Assembly (NCBI GenBank): GCA_046329585.1
Contig: JAXLUI010000001.1
Location: forward strand, 1,736,001 to 1,800,000
Length of the DNA stretch: 64,000 bases
Direction of reading: 5' to 3'
DNA from: DLKC01 sp002478885
Lineage (GTDB): Bacteria; Bacteroidota; Bacteroidia; Chitinophagales; Chitinophagaceae
Part shown: piece by piece, positions 23,685 through 32,390 of the stretch
Numbering within the stretch: the stretch's first letter is position 1
How the letters are laid out: each line of letters begins with the position of its first letter
Position numbers and translations under genes: made by a program
Notes under the pieces: model-generated
Database searches by the model: none
Seen by the model: only the letters and a program-made list of their open reading frames with translations
What the model was told of the DNA's origin: nothing

Positions 23685-24284
23685 TTAAATTTTTCGTTTG
23701 AACCTATTAAACAGTTCATACAATTTCTCTTGCCCCTGCTGTTGCGCCGGCAATTGATTCAATGGCTCGCATTCGCGCCAATGCTGCCGCATTTCGGCGG
23801 GTAACTGTTGGTATAGTTGGGTGCCGGCTGTTTTCCATTCAGCCATTTCATCGCTCACCTGTTTAATTATTTTGGCCGGGTTACCTGCGACCAAACTTCT
23901 TGCGGGAATTTTCTGTTCTGCTTTCACGAAACTTAATGCACCTACAATACATTCCTCACCAAGTTCAACGTTGTCCATGATAACCGCATTCATTCCAATG
24001 AGGCAGTTACGCCCGATGGTTGCACCATGAATAATCGCACCATGCCCGATATGGGCCGAGTCTTTTAGTAGAACAGTAACTCCCGGAAACATATGAATAA
24101 CACAGCTCTCCTGCACATTACATCCATCTTCAATAACTATGCCGCCCCAATCTCCCCGCAAGGCAGCACCCGGCCCGATGTAAACATTTTTGCCAATAAC
24201 CACATTGCCTGTAACGCATGCTTGTGGATGAACAAAAGACGATTCATCCACAACCGGTATAAAGCCCTTGTATTCAAAAAACAT
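23685..24284 (-). CDS. paaY: PaaY-like hexapeptide-repeat protein (gamma carbonic anhydrase family)
   Basis: 199 residues from the ATG at 24284 (MFFEYKGFIPVVDESSF). Left-handed beta helix of hexapeptide repeats (GNVVIGKNVYIGPGAALRGD, then HIGHGAIIHGATIG, then LIGMNAVIMDNVELG) and a C-terminal helix. The metal-binding histidines are present in CVIHMF, HIGHG and IIHG. PaaY is a thioesterase of the phenylacetate pathway that clears dead-end CoA esters. The extended C-terminus (KTAGTQLYQQLPAEMRQHW) is typical of PaaY rather than of plain carbonic anhydrases. Last of paaG-paaI-paaY. Confidence 0.85.
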   Translation of the reverse strand: MFFEYKGFIPVVDESSFVHPQACVTGNVVIGKNVYIGPGAALRGDWGGIVIEDGCNVQESCVIHMFPGVTVLLKDSAHIGHGAIIHGATIGRNCLIGMNAVIMDNVELGEECIVGALSFVKAEQKIPARSLVAGNPAKIIKQVSDEMAEWKTAGTQLYQQLPAEMRQHWRECEPLNQLPAQQQGQEKLYELFNRFKRKI

Positions 24285-24310
24285 TTTCGCCTGTTTAAAC
24301 AATTAAAAAG

Positions 24311-24754
24311 TTAATCGAAGAGATCTTTTTCGGTCTTGTAACAGGTTCCTTTAAATAAAGCCACCAATTCATCGTGTTGGTTCTTCACCTGAATTAAATA
24401 TAAACCGGTACGCCTTGTTTTATTTACAGCTTTTGCTTCTGCAGTTAGTGTATCGCCTTCTTTACTTGCTTTTGGAAAACTAATGCTAACATCAAGCGCC
24501 ACCGTCACTTTGCCGTCGCTGTTGCATGCAAAGGCAAAAGCACTGTCGGCAAGAGCAAATGTTACACCACCGTGCGCGATACCAAACGCATTCAACATCT
24601 CCTTTCTCAAAGTCATTTGTAATTTACTATAGCCATTTTTTATTTCGAGCAACTGAACGCCCATCCAGTTGGTAAAATAATCTGTCTCCATCATTCTTTC
24701 GGCAACCTTTTTCGCATACTGGTCTTTGTCTTGCATATTTCTTGTTTGTATCAT
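24311..24754 (-). CDS. paaI: PaaI-type phenylacetyl-CoA thioesterase
   Basis: 147 residues from the ATG at 24754 (MIQTRNMQDKDQYAKKVAER); an ATG six codons later is also possible. Hot-dog fold thioesterase with the PaaI active-site pattern NAFGIAHGGVTFALADSAFA (the Gly-Gly and Asp region) and the strand GKVTVALDVSISFPKASKEG. PaaI hydrolyses hydroxyphenylacetyl-CoA and related esters, protecting the CoA pool when the pathway stalls. It starts 16 bases after paaG and is followed by paaY after 26 bases. Confidence 0.88.
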   Translation of the reverse strand: MIQTRNMQDKDQYAKKVAERMMETDYFTNWMGVQLLEIKNGYSKLQMTLRKEMLNAFGIAHGGVTFALADSAFAFACNSDGKVTVALDVSISFPKASKEGDTLTAEAKAVNKTRRTGLYLIQVKNQHDELVALFKGTCYKTEKDLFD

Positions 24755-24770
24755 AAAGAAAAGCAAATGT

Positions 24771-25547
24771 TTATTCGCCAATAAAATCGGGTTTTCTTTT
24801 TTCCATAAATGCCTGCACACCTTCTTTATAGTCGTGGGTTTCAATGGCCCGTTGTTGATAAATATCTTCGATCTTCAGTTGCTGTTCAAATGTATTGCTT
24901 ACCGAAAAATTGAGCGCGTGTTTGATCATAGCGAGGCTCCTTGTTGGCATAGCGGATAATTTCTCCGCAATCTTTTTGCTTTCTAAATCGAATGTCGCGT
25001 CTGAAAACACCTTGTAAAGCATGCCCATTCTTTCAGCCTCACTGGCGGAAATTTTATCGGCGAGCATCATTAGTGCGCTGGCTCTTTGCCAGCCAATAAA
25101 TCTCGGGAGAATATAAGTTCCGCCAGTATCCGGAACAAGGCCAATCTTCGAAAAAGCCTGTACAAAATAAGCCGATTCTGACGCTACAACAACATCACAT
25201 GCTAATGCCAGGTTAGCGCCTGCGCCGGCTGCTACGCCATTAATAGCGCCTACTACCGGCTTCTCCAACGTCCTTATTTTCCAGACAATAGGATTAAACT
25301 GTTCCCGCAATATTTTATTGATGCTTTTGCCATCGGGTTCAATCACCTCTGAAAGATCCTGCCCGGCACAAAAACTTTTATCAACACCGCTGATATACAC
25401 ACAACGAATGGATTTATCGGTTTGACAGTGATCCAATTTCTCCTGAAACAACAAGGCCATCTCCCTGTTGATCGCATTCATCTTGCCGGGTCGGTTAAAC
25501 GTTATGTAAGCTATATTGTCTTTTATTTCGAAAAGAATCGTTGGCAT
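24771..25547 (-). CDS. paaG: PaaG-like enoyl-CoA hydratase/isomerase
   Basis: 258 residues from the ATG at 25547 (MPTILFEIKDNIAYITFNRP). Crotonase fold with the oxyanion-hole strand FCAGQDLSEV and GAINGVAAGAGANLALACDV, and the active-site GLVPDTGGTYILPR; the Asp of VPDTGG matches the PaaG-type isomerase (glutamate in plain hydratases). PaaG isomerises ring-1,2-epoxyphenylacetyl-CoA to the oxepin. A longer in-frame start lies inside the promoter box at 25569-25576. Neither ring epoxidase (paaABCDE) nor paaZ is in the window. Confidence 0.86.
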   Translation of the reverse strand: MPTILFEIKDNIAYITFNRPGKMNAINREMALLFQEKLDHCQTDKSIRCVYISGVDKSFCAGQDLSEVIEPDGKSINKILREQFNPIVWKIRTLEKPVVGAINGVAAGAGANLALACDVVVASESAYFVQAFSKIGLVPDTGGTYILPRFIGWQRASALMMLADKISASEAERMGMLYKVFSDATFDLESKKIAEKLSAMPTRSLAMIKHALNFSVSNTFEQQLKIEDIYQQRAIETHDYKEGVQAFMEKRKPDFIGE

Positions 25548-25568
25548 AAGTGGGTTTTTAAACAGGCA

Positions 25569-25576
25569 CAAAGCTA
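25569..25576 (-). promoter_or_regulatory. Promoter -7 box of the paaG-paaI-paaY operon
   Basis: Minus strand TAGCTTTG, a perfect TAnnTTTG, 21 bases before the paaG ATG at 25547. It rules out the earlier in-frame start at 25571. Confidence 0.5.
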
Positions 25577-25637
25577 TTGTTTCCCACTTACAAATGTTAG
25601 TTAAAAGAAAATAGCAATAAATTTTAATTTCTGAAGA

Positions 25638-26822
25638 TCAAAGCACCAGCTTTAAAAGCAATCCAAGCACAGCCGCAATAAGAATGATCTGCGGCTCCTG
25701 GATTTTTTTTATATACAACAAAAAGAACACGGTGGCCACAGCTATTAACGCCGTAGGAATATCAACAACAGAACGCATGGCAATAACAACTACTGCTCCT
25801 ACAAGCGCACCGATCACAGCAGCAGTAATGCCATCGACAAATGCTTTTATCGATTTATTTTTTGCGATCTTTTTAAAATAAGGAGCAGGCAAAACTGTAA
25901 ATAAGTAACAGGGCAAAAATGTAGCTAAAGCTGCAACACAAGCACCCGGCAATCCCGCGACCAGGTAACCGATAAAACCAACAGTTATAACTACTGGCCC
26001 TGGAGTAATCATTGCTACAGCAACAGCATCTACAAACTGGTGCTCATCGAGCCAATGATATTCTGAAACCACACCGCTATGTAAAAATGGAACAATTGCA
26101 AGCCCGCTGCCAAAAACAAATGCCCCGGCCTTTGTAAAGAAAATAGCAATCTTGCCGAGTGTGCCGGTATCATAGTCCCAAAAGCCGACCCCGGTTAGTA
26201 ATATGGACCCTAAACCTGACGGCTTTCTTATCCATGAAGGCGGCGCTTTAATAAACATATACAACAACCCGGCTGCAATAAAAAGCAACACTTCCTCATT
26301 TTGCGTAACCACTGTTATAACTATTGCTGTTGTGTAAAAAAGCCAAAGCAACCATTTCTCTCTAATAGCCGTGATGGAAAATTTGCTCACCGATTTTGTT
26401 GTAAGTTTATAGGCGCTCATACCGATAATGCCAATAACAGCGGCGCCTACTCCATAAAAAACAGCTTGCATCCAAGGCAAGCCGCCGAACAATTTGTACG
26501 CAACACCAATAATAACTACCATTATAAATGATGGCAATACAAAAGCAAGTCCGGCAAGCGTTGCGCCAAGCAATCCATAGTGAACAAAGCCAAGATAAAT
26601 ACCCAACTGTGCTGCAAGCGGACCCGGAGCAAGCTGTGCGAGTGCCAGCCCCTCTTTATACTCTTCTTCACTTATCCATTTTCGCTTTTCTACCAAATCG
26701 CGATGCATATAACCAACCAATGCAACCGGCCCGCCGAAACCCGAATAACCTAATTTCAAAAAATAAAAAACAAGTTGACGCAATGTGTAAGACACGTTTG
26801 TTTTGATCGTTGTAGGCTCCAT
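25638..26822 (-). CDS. chrA: Chromate transporter, long-chain two-domain form
   Basis: 394 residues from the ATG at 26822 (MEPTTIKTNVSYTLRQLVFY). The frame opens 19 codons earlier, but those codons (MRRNDAQF) are simply the REP-like arm at 26831-26890. Two homologous CHR domains: the first with LKLGYSGFGGPVALVGYM and ALAQLAPGPLAAQLGIYLG, the second with FGSGLAIVPFL and AMITPGPVVITVGFIGYL, the paired GFGGP/PGP motifs of ChrA. About twelve membrane helices. ChrA exports chromate by the membrane potential, taken up by sulfate permeases. A rhodanese gene 72 bases upstream on the same strand may be co-transcribed. Confidence 0.93.
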   Translation of the reverse strand: MEPTTIKTNVSYTLRQLVFYFLKLGYSGFGGPVALVGYMHRDLVEKRKWISEEEYKEGLALAQLAPGPLAAQLGIYLGFVHYGLLGATLAGLAFVLPSFIMVVIIGVAYKLFGGLPWMQAVFYGVGAAVIGIIGMSAYKLTTKSVSKFSITAIREKWLLWLFYTTAIVITVVTQNEEVLLFIAAGLLYMFIKAPPSWIRKPSGLGSILLTGVGFWDYDTGTLGKIAIFFTKAGAFVFGSGLAIVPFLHSGVVSEYHWLDEHQFVDAVAVAMITPGPVVITVGFIGYLVAGLPGACVAALATFLPCYLFTVLPAPYFKKIAKNKSIKAFVDGITAAVIGALVGAVVVIAMRSVVDIPTALIAVATVFFLLYIKKIQEPQIILIAAVLGLLLKLVL

Positions 26823-26830
26823 TACTGATA

Positions 26831-26890
26831 TTTTATGACCTAAGCAATAGAATAAAAATTGAGCATCGTTGCGTCGCACATTTGTGCCTT
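26831..26890 (+). repeat. REP-like arm
   Basis: TTTTATGACCTAAGCAATAG, then GAGCATCGTTGCGTCGCACA (core 26869-26879) and TTTGTGCC. Lies between the rhodanese gene and chrA. Confidence 0.85.
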
Positions 26891-26894
26891 CATA

Positions 26895-27206
26895 TCACTG
26901 CTCGGCAAACCAACCCTGCATACCGCCTTCGAGGTAATAGCTATTTTCAAAACCATTGTTGAGCAAGAGTGCAGCAGCATCCTGAGACCGTTCATGCCCT
27001 TTGTTGCACACACATACGATCAGGTCGCTTTTACTAAATGGTAACGACTCAGTATTCAGCAGTTCTGCAGGAATATTTTCTGCAACTGGTATATGCAGTT
27101 TGCCGTATTCCTGCGCACTCCTGATATCAATTACCCGCAGCCCTGCTTTATCTGCAACCAGCAATACTTTTAGTTCAGAAAGGCTCATTTTCCTTATTTC
27201 ACTCAT
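26895..27206 (-). CDS. Single-domain rhodanese
   Basis: 103 residues, one rhodanese domain. The active-site loop is CNKGHERS, with the sulfur-carrying cysteine at residue 67 and the arginine six residues later. CH2-like motif VIDIRSAQEYGKLHIPVAEN near the N-terminus. No signal peptide, so cytosolic. These proteins transfer sulfane sulfur; here it lies upstream of chrA on the same strand, and rhodaneses also help tolerate oxyanions, but a functional link to chromate is only inference. The repeat arm between the two genes could break or modify co-transcription. Confidence 0.9.
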   Translation of the reverse strand: MSEIRKMSLSELKVLLVADKAGLRVIDIRSAQEYGKLHIPVAENIPAELLNTESLPFSKSDLIVCVCNKGHERSQDAAALLLNNGFENSYYLEGGMQGWFAEQ

Positions 27207-27257
27207 AGTGGTTATCGTCTAGTGTTGTTTTTCGGCTTGTTGAATATCACACAAAAG

Positions 27258-27320
27258 TACAAGAGTGCAACGCAAGAAAAGCTGAAAAGCGCGTTAATGC
27301 CCGGCCACAAAAAATATAAT
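27258..27320 (-). repeat. REP-like arm
   Basis: GTACAAGAGTGCAACGCAAG (core 27265-27275, one mismatch), then AAAAGC and GCCCGGCCACAAAAAA. Lies between divergent genes. Confidence 0.75.
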
Positions 27321-27366
27321 CACATCAAACCAGGCCTGCTTATATTTAGCGAAGAAATAAGTACTA

Positions 27367-28062
27367 ATGCTGTCCAATATACTCAGAAAATTTCAATCAA
27401 CTTTTCACCCGGTTGTGCCATTTAACGCAGGCGAAGACAAACTGCTGAAAATGGACTTTACTTTGGCGAACAAAGATCTGACTTCGACATTGCTAAACGA
27501 CACCAACAAATTTGCGGCGTATATGGAGCACCTGTTGCAGAAAGCCAACGCCAAATATGGTATTGGCGGTTATAACGAGAACCGGACAGTTTATACCCGC
27601 AGCAAAAACTTTGACGGAGAAGATGGTGAACCAAGAAGGCTGCATCTTGGTATTGACATTTGGGGACCTGCAGGAACACCTGTTTTCGCGCCGTTGGGTG
27701 GCATGATCCACAGCTTTGCTTTCAACGATAGTTATGGTGATTATGGTGCCACTATTATATTATTGCATCAGCTTGAAGGTACCGCATTCTACACATTGTA
27801 CGGCCACGTTTCAGTTGCTGATATTTCGGTAATTACGGAAGGCAACTATATAAGCCTTGGGCAGGAATTTGCTCATTTTGGCGAACCTAAAGAAAACGGC
27901 AACTGGCCACCACACCTGCATTTGCAGGTTATTGCCAACATGGAATTGAAAAAAGGCGACTACCCTGGTGTGTGCCGGATTAGTGAAAAAGAAAAATATC
28001 TCGACAACTGCCCCGACCCCGATTTTATCCTTAATATGATGGCGAATGCAACTGAAGAATAG
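27367..28062 (+). CDS. M23-fold metallopeptidase-like protein without signal peptide
   Basis: 231 residues. The LytM/M23 metal site is intact: HLGIDIWG (His and Asp), LYGHVS and PPHLHLQV. The protein starts MLSNILRKFQSTFHPVVPFN with no signal peptide or lipobox, so unlike cell-wall hydrolases it should stay in the cytosol. Similar domains are joined to aminotransferase and APH kinase domains in large proteins of other bacteria, suggesting a non-peptidoglycan role, but here it is free-standing. A second ATG at residue 29 would shorten the N-terminus without affecting the domain. Confidence 0.82.
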   Translation: MLSNILRKFQSTFHPVVPFNAGEDKLLKMDFTLANKDLTSTLLNDTNKFAAYMEHLLQKANAKYGIGGYNENRTVYTRSKNFDGEDGEPRRLHLGIDIWGPAGTPVFAPLGGMIHSFAFNDSYGDYGATIILLHQLEGTAFYTLYGHVSVADISVITEGNYISLGQEFAHFGEPKENGNWPPHLHLQVIANMELKKGDYPGVCRISEKEKYLDNCPDPDFILNMMANATEE

Positions 28063-28137
28063 TGAACCGGTTGTTACTATTTCATTTTTACAATACAATA
28101 ATTAGTTTTTATTTTCGTCCACACAAAAAACACACTT

Positions 28138-28800
28138 ATGAGCCGGCAAACTTTTGACGAAGGAAGTATAAGAAAATATACCCTCACCGCTTTTCTCAGT
28201 TTTGTTACCGTATTTTGTTTTCTAATGCTGATGATGCAATGTCATGGTGATTTTCACCAGGGCTCATCGGCAGAAGTGACTGTTACACCAGCCGATGCCA
28301 CGCATTCTGAGCCGGCAGCAGCAGAAAAACCGGCAGAAAATGCCATTAAGGTTCAGCTGCCCGGAGGCATTGAGATAGATGCATTGAAAGGCGGCATTGA
28401 AGATAAATTGGTGGCATTTCTCAATGATGCAAATTCTCAACCAGGCAAAGATGTGTGGTTCGATTTCGATAACCTCAACTTTAAAACAAATAGCGCGGAG
28501 ATAACGTCGGAAAGCGGTGTGCAGGTTCAAAATATTGTGGCCATTTTAAAAGCCTACCCAAAGCTGAAAATAAAAATCGGTGGTTATACAGATAAAACCG
28601 GCGATAGTGCAGCAAACCTGGCACTTTCGCAGCAACGCGCCGACGCCTTGCTTGCTGCATTAACAAAAATGAGTGCAAACCCGGCGCAGTTGACCGGTGC
28701 CGAAGGTTATGGTTCGCAATATGCAAAAGCGGCGGCCGATGCCCCTGATAGTGAAAAGCAAAAAGATCGCAGAATTTCTTTGAGCGTTAGAGAAAAGTAA
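28138..28800 (+). CDS. OmpA-family peptidoglycan-binding protein
   Basis: 220 residues. N-terminal hydrophobic segment (about 16-34, LTAFLSFVTVFCFLMLMM) followed by QCHG, which could be a lipobox-like site or just an anchor. Then an Ala/Pro-rich linker, a short DUF-like region, and the OmpA C-terminal domain at about residues 100-220: WFDFDNLNFKTNSAEITSES, LKIKIGGYTDKTGDSAANLA, LSQQRADALLAAL and the closing KQKDRRISLSV with the DRR arginine. This domain holds the outer membrane to peptidoglycan. Monocistronic, with a strong terminator. Confidence 0.87.
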   Translation: MSRQTFDEGSIRKYTLTAFLSFVTVFCFLMLMMQCHGDFHQGSSAEVTVTPADATHSEPAAAEKPAENAIKVQLPGGIEIDALKGGIEDKLVAFLNDANSQPGKDVWFDFDNLNFKTNSAEITSESGVQVQNIVAILKAYPKLKIKIGGYTDKTGDSAANLALSQQRADALLAALTKMSANPAQLTGAEGYGSQYAKAAADAPDSEKQKDRRISLSVREK

Positions 28801-28824
28801 GCGTTTATATATTATTTTTCGTTT

Positions 28825-28857
28825 ATAAACTCCGCCCGTTTGCGGAGTTTATTTTTT
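28825..28857 (+). terminator. Terminator of the OmpA-family gene
   Basis: ATAAACTCCGC pairs with GCGGAGTTTAT over a 6-base loop, followed by TTTTT. The T-run is also the beginning of the REP-like arm that follows. Confidence 0.88.
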
Positions 28858-28912
28858 ATGGACCAGGCTTAGCATTTATGCATCGCCGGTTGCGTCGCAG
28901 ACTTCAGCAGTT
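28855..28912 (+). repeat. REP-like arm
   Basis: TTTTTATGGACCAGGCTTAG, then ATGCATCGCCGG and core TTGCGTCGCAG at 28890-28900, then ACTTCAGC. It begins inside the T-run of the preceding terminator. Confidence 0.85.
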
Positions 28913-28935
28913 ATTCATAACCCCGGTGGCGCAAT

Positions 28936-28972
28936 ACAAAAAAAGCCCTGCACTATATGAGGCAGAGTTATC
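28936..28972 (-). terminator. Terminator of the GSIII gene
   Basis: Minus strand CTCTGC pairs with GCAGGG (one G-T pair) across a 10-base loop and is followed by CTTTTTTT, 19 bases past the stop at 28991. Confidence 0.65.
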
Positions 28973-28990
28973 ATTTAATGATTTACTCAA

Positions 28991-31186
28991 TTATCGCAGC
29001 ATAAGCATCTCGCGATATTTTGGCAAGGTCCATTCTTCATCGTCTACAAGGTTCTCCAATTTATCAACGTGATAACGGATATCATCAAAGAACTGTTCTT
29101 TAACCTGGCCGCAATAAGCAATAGCCTTGGTGCGGGTATCGGTCATATTATTGGCGATCTTGCGAGCCTCTACCATCTCACTCACCTTAGTATAGACGAT
29201 CTGCAGGTGTCTCGAAACATCTGCCAGTATTGATAGCTGCGCCGCGTAAGCAGTTTCAGGCAATCCCGCAGATTTCATACCCTCAATATTAGCCGAAAGC
29301 CTGTTCTGGTATTTTATAGCAGATGGTATAATATGGTTTAATGCAAGGTCGCCCATAATACGAGCTTCTATCTGAACTTTCTTGATATACTTCTCGAGTT
29401 CAATTTCATGGCGGGCCTCAAGCTCGGCATGATTATAAACGTTTAACGATTCAAAAAGTTGTTTAGCCTTTTCTGATATCATGGCGTCTAAGGCCAATGG
29501 TGTAGTGCGAAGATTAGGCAATCCCCTGCGCTCAGCCTCATGATGCCATTCTTCGCTGTAGCCATCACCTTCAAACAATACAGACTTACTCTCAACGATA
29601 TACTTCTGTATCACGTGCATTATTGCAATTTCCTTTTTTTCACCTTTGTCGATTAGCGCATCTACTTCTGATTTAAACCGGGTCAAAGTTTCTGCCATAA
29701 TCGAGTTTAAAGCGATCATTGCATTGGCGCAATTGGCCGAGGAACCCACGGCACGAAACTCAAATTTGTTTCCTGTAAATGCAAAAGGAGAAGTCCTGTT
29801 ACGGTCTGTATTATCTAAAAGCAACTCAGGAATACTTCTATGCAGATCAAGTTTTAGAATTGCTTCATCTTGTTCATCAAATTTTTCCCCCACTCTTGTT
29901 TCAATATCAAATAAAACCTTTGATAGATATTCGCCTATAAATACCGAGATTATTGCCGGAGGTGCTTCGTTGGCACCCAGCCTGTGATCGTTGCCGGCAG
30001 ATGCAATAGATGCACGCAACACATCGGAAAAATCGTATACTGCTTTGATAGTATTGATAAAGAAAGTGAGAAACATTAGATTGGTTTTCGGCGTTTTGCC
30101 GGGCGCCAGCAGGTTTACCCCGGTATCTGTTGCCATACTCCAATTATTATGTTTGCCGCTTCCATTGATACCAGCAAAAGGTTTCTCATGAAATAACACT
30201 TTCAGTTTGTGACGGCGGGCTACACGCTCCATAATATCCATTAAAAGGATATTGTGGTCCACAGCAAGATTCACTTCTTCAAAAATGGGTGCACATTCAA
30301 ACTGTGCAGGAGCAACTTCATTGTGCCTTGTCCGAAGCGGTATTCCTAATTTATAAGCTTCGCCTTCAAAATCTCGCATGTACGCATAAACCCTTTCAGG
30401 TATTGAGCCAAAATAATGATCTTCCAATTGCTGCCCCTTTGCTGGCGCTGCACCAAACACAGTACGCCCGGAAAGAACAAGATCGGGGCGTGCATTTGCC
30501 AGGCGTTCGTCAATGACAAAATATTCTTGCTCCCATCCCAGTGTGGCCGTAACTTTTGATACATTCTTGTCAAAGTAATGACAAACATCCACAGCCGCCT
30601 TATTCAAAGCTTCTAGCGCTTTAACCAATGGAGATTTGTAATCAAGAGACTCGCCGGTATAGGAAACAAAGATGGTGGGGATGCACAAAGTTTTGCCCCG
30701 CCCGATTTCAATGATAAATGCCGGAGAAGATGGGTCCCATGCGGTATATCCGCGAGCCTCGAAAGTTGCCCTCAAACCACCACTTGGAAAGGAAGACGCA
30801 TCAGGTTCTTGTTGAATTAATGCGCCCCCGTCAAATTCTTCAAGAGGGCTACCGTCATTCTTCAAGGTAAAAAAAGAATCATGTTTTTCGGCTGTACTGC
30901 CTGTAAGCGGTTGAAACCAATGAGTGAAGTGTGTTACTCCCTTACTCTCAGCCCATGCACGAATGCCGTTAGCAATTTGGCCAGCGACATTTCTGTCAAT
31001 TTTTTTACTTCCTTTTATACTTGCAGCGAGACTTTTATAAGCCTCGTCGCTCAAATATTCACGGGCTTTTTTTATGGTAAAAACGTTATCGCCAAATATG
31101 GCAGTGACCTTGGGGGGCCCTTCGACCTGCACCTCCGCTGAATTTGAAAAGAGATTCTGAAGTGCCTTAAATCTAAGTGTCTCCAT
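28991..31186 (-). CDS. glnN: Glutamine synthetase type III
   Basis: 731 residues from the ATG at 31186 (METLRFKALQNLFSNSAEVQ); normal for GSIII, which is much larger than GSI or GSII. It joins ammonia to glutamate with ATP in the cytoplasm. Visible: a GSIII N-terminal domain, HFTHWFQPLTGSTAEKHDSF, the metal-site GWEQEYFVID, RHNEVAPAQFECAPIFEEVN, FAGINGSGKHNNWSM, GNDHRLGANEAPPAIISVFI and DRNRTSPFAFTGNKFEFRAVG, plus a GSIII-specific C-terminal helical domain. Followed on the same strand by nothing nearer than its terminator; the GSII gene lies 145 bases upstream with its own terminator, so the two are independent. Confidence 0.97.
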   Translation of the reverse strand: METLRFKALQNLFSNSAEVQVEGPPKVTAIFGDNVFTIKKAREYLSDEAYKSLAASIKGSKKIDRNVAGQIANGIRAWAESKGVTHFTHWFQPLTGSTAEKHDSFFTLKNDGSPLEEFDGGALIQQEPDASSFPSGGLRATFEARGYTAWDPSSPAFIIEIGRGKTLCIPTIFVSYTGESLDYKSPLVKALEALNKAAVDVCHYFDKNVSKVTATLGWEQEYFVIDERLANARPDLVLSGRTVFGAAPAKGQQLEDHYFGSIPERVYAYMRDFEGEAYKLGIPLRTRHNEVAPAQFECAPIFEEVNLAVDHNILLMDIMERVARRHKLKVLFHEKPFAGINGSGKHNNWSMATDTGVNLLAPGKTPKTNLMFLTFFINTIKAVYDFSDVLRASIASAGNDHRLGANEAPPAIISVFIGEYLSKVLFDIETRVGEKFDEQDEAILKLDLHRSIPELLLDNTDRNRTSPFAFTGNKFEFRAVGSSANCANAMIALNSIMAETLTRFKSEVDALIDKGEKKEIAIMHVIQKYIVESKSVLFEGDGYSEEWHHEAERRGLPNLRTTPLALDAMISEKAKQLFESLNVYNHAELEARHEIELEKYIKKVQIEARIMGDLALNHIIPSAIKYQNRLSANIEGMKSAGLPETAYAAQLSILADVSRHLQIVYTKVSEMVEARKIANNMTDTRTKAIAYCGQVKEQFFDDIRYHVDKLENLVDDEEWTLPKYREMLMLR

Positions 31187-31274
31187 AAAATATATTGTGT
31201 TAGTGATAAGTTTCGGTGTCTGGTAAAAATACAATTCTAAATTCTATGCGCCCTCGTAGTGAAAATTGTGTTGA

Positions 31275-31309
31275 CAAAAAAACCTTTTGCTCTGGCAAAA
31301 GGTTTTTCC
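31275..31309 (-). terminator. Terminator of the GSII gene
   Basis: AAAAACCTTTTGC pairs with GCAAAAGGTTTTT over a 4-base loop (TCTG), with T-runs on both sides, 23 bases past the stop. Confidence 0.9.
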
Positions 31310-31331
31310 AATTATCAAAAAACTGATTTTT

Positions 31332-32342
31332 CTAAGCGTTAACCGACTTCACAGTTTTAATAATACGGGCTGCCACTTTGTAAGGATCAGCTGCAGAGTT
31401 AGGACGGCGATCTTCAAGGTAGCCTTTCCAACCTTTTGCAGGCACAACAACAGGGATGCGAATAGAAGCTCCACGATCAGAAACACCATAGCTGAAATCC
31501 ATAATGCTTGCTGTTTCGTGTTTGCCTGTCAAACGCAAGTGGTTATCGGCGCCGTAGACTTCAATGTGTTCTTTAACCACAGGGCGGAATGCCTCGCAAA
31601 CTTTATCAAAAATATCTTTGCTTCCGGCATTTCTTAATAGTGAGTTAGAGAAATTGGCGTGCATACCAGAACCGTTCCAGTCTAAAGCACCGAGCGGCTT
31701 ACAATGCCAGTTAACAGCTACTCCGTATTTTTCGCCGATTCTTTCGAGTAAATAGCGTGCGACCCAAATCTGGTCACCAGCTTCCTTGGCTCCTTTAGAA
31801 AATATTTGAAATTCCCACTGGCCAGCAGCAACTTCGGCGTTAATTCCTTCAACATTAAGACCTGCTTCAATAATTACGTCCAAATGCTCCTCCACTATTT
31901 CACGACCGAAAGCGTTGTTAGCGCCAACCGAGCAATAATAAGGCCCCTGAGGACCCGGATAGCCACCGGCAGGGAAACCAAGAGGCTTATTTGTAGCGGG
32001 ATCCCAAAGGAAGTATTCCTGTTCGAAACCAAACCAAAAATCATTGTCGTCGTCTTCAATAGTTGCACGACCGTTTGATGGATGAGGAGTACCGTCAGCA
32101 TTCAATACTTCGCACATTACCAGATACGCATTTTTACGCTGAGGATCTTTTACAAAAAATACAGGTTTCAATAAACAATCAGAAGAGCCTCCAGGTGCTT
32201 GTTCTGTAGAAGAACCATCAAAAGACCACATTGGTAAATCTTCCAGTTTACCACTGAATTCCTTTTCGATTTTTGTTTTGCTGCGCAGACTTTGGGTTGG
32301 CTTATAACCATCAAGCCAAATGTACTCTAGTTTTACTGACAT
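31332..32342 (-). CDS. glnII: Glutamine synthetase type II (eukaryote-like)
   Basis: 336 residues, the usual size. GSII is the decameric form typical of eukaryotes and also found in some bacteria. Visible: LEYIWLDGYKPTQSLRSKTK, the MWSFDGSSTEQAPGGSSDCL signature, the metal-site FWFGFEQEYFLWD, VEGINAEVAAGQWEFQIF, the ATP-site LDWNGSGMHANFSN and RIPVVVPAKGWKGYLEDRRP. Function as for other GS: ammonia assimilation. Preceded by a promoter at 32391-32421. It is the middle of three GS-family genes in 7 kb; nothing in the window shows how labour is divided among them. Confidence 0.97.
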   Translation of the reverse strand: MSVKLEYIWLDGYKPTQSLRSKTKIEKEFSGKLEDLPMWSFDGSSTEQAPGGSSDCLLKPVFFVKDPQRKNAYLVMCEVLNADGTPHPSNGRATIEDDDNDFWFGFEQEYFLWDPATNKPLGFPAGGYPGPQGPYYCSVGANNAFGREIVEEHLDVIIEAGLNVEGINAEVAAGQWEFQIFSKGAKEAGDQIWVARYLLERIGEKYGVAVNWHCKPLGALDWNGSGMHANFSNSLLRNAGSKDIFDKVCEAFRPVVKEHIEVYGADNHLRLTGKHETASIMDFSYGVSDRGASIRIPVVVPAKGWKGYLEDRRPNSAADPYKVAARIIKTVKSVNA

Positions 32343-32390
32343 AGAAGCAGAAAATTTATTAATTAATGTTGTTTTTTGAAAAATCCAGTG

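Noticed and set aside
27222..27425. Plus-strand frame of 67 codons before the M23 gene
   Set aside because: Runs through a repeat arm and overlaps the start of the M23 gene.
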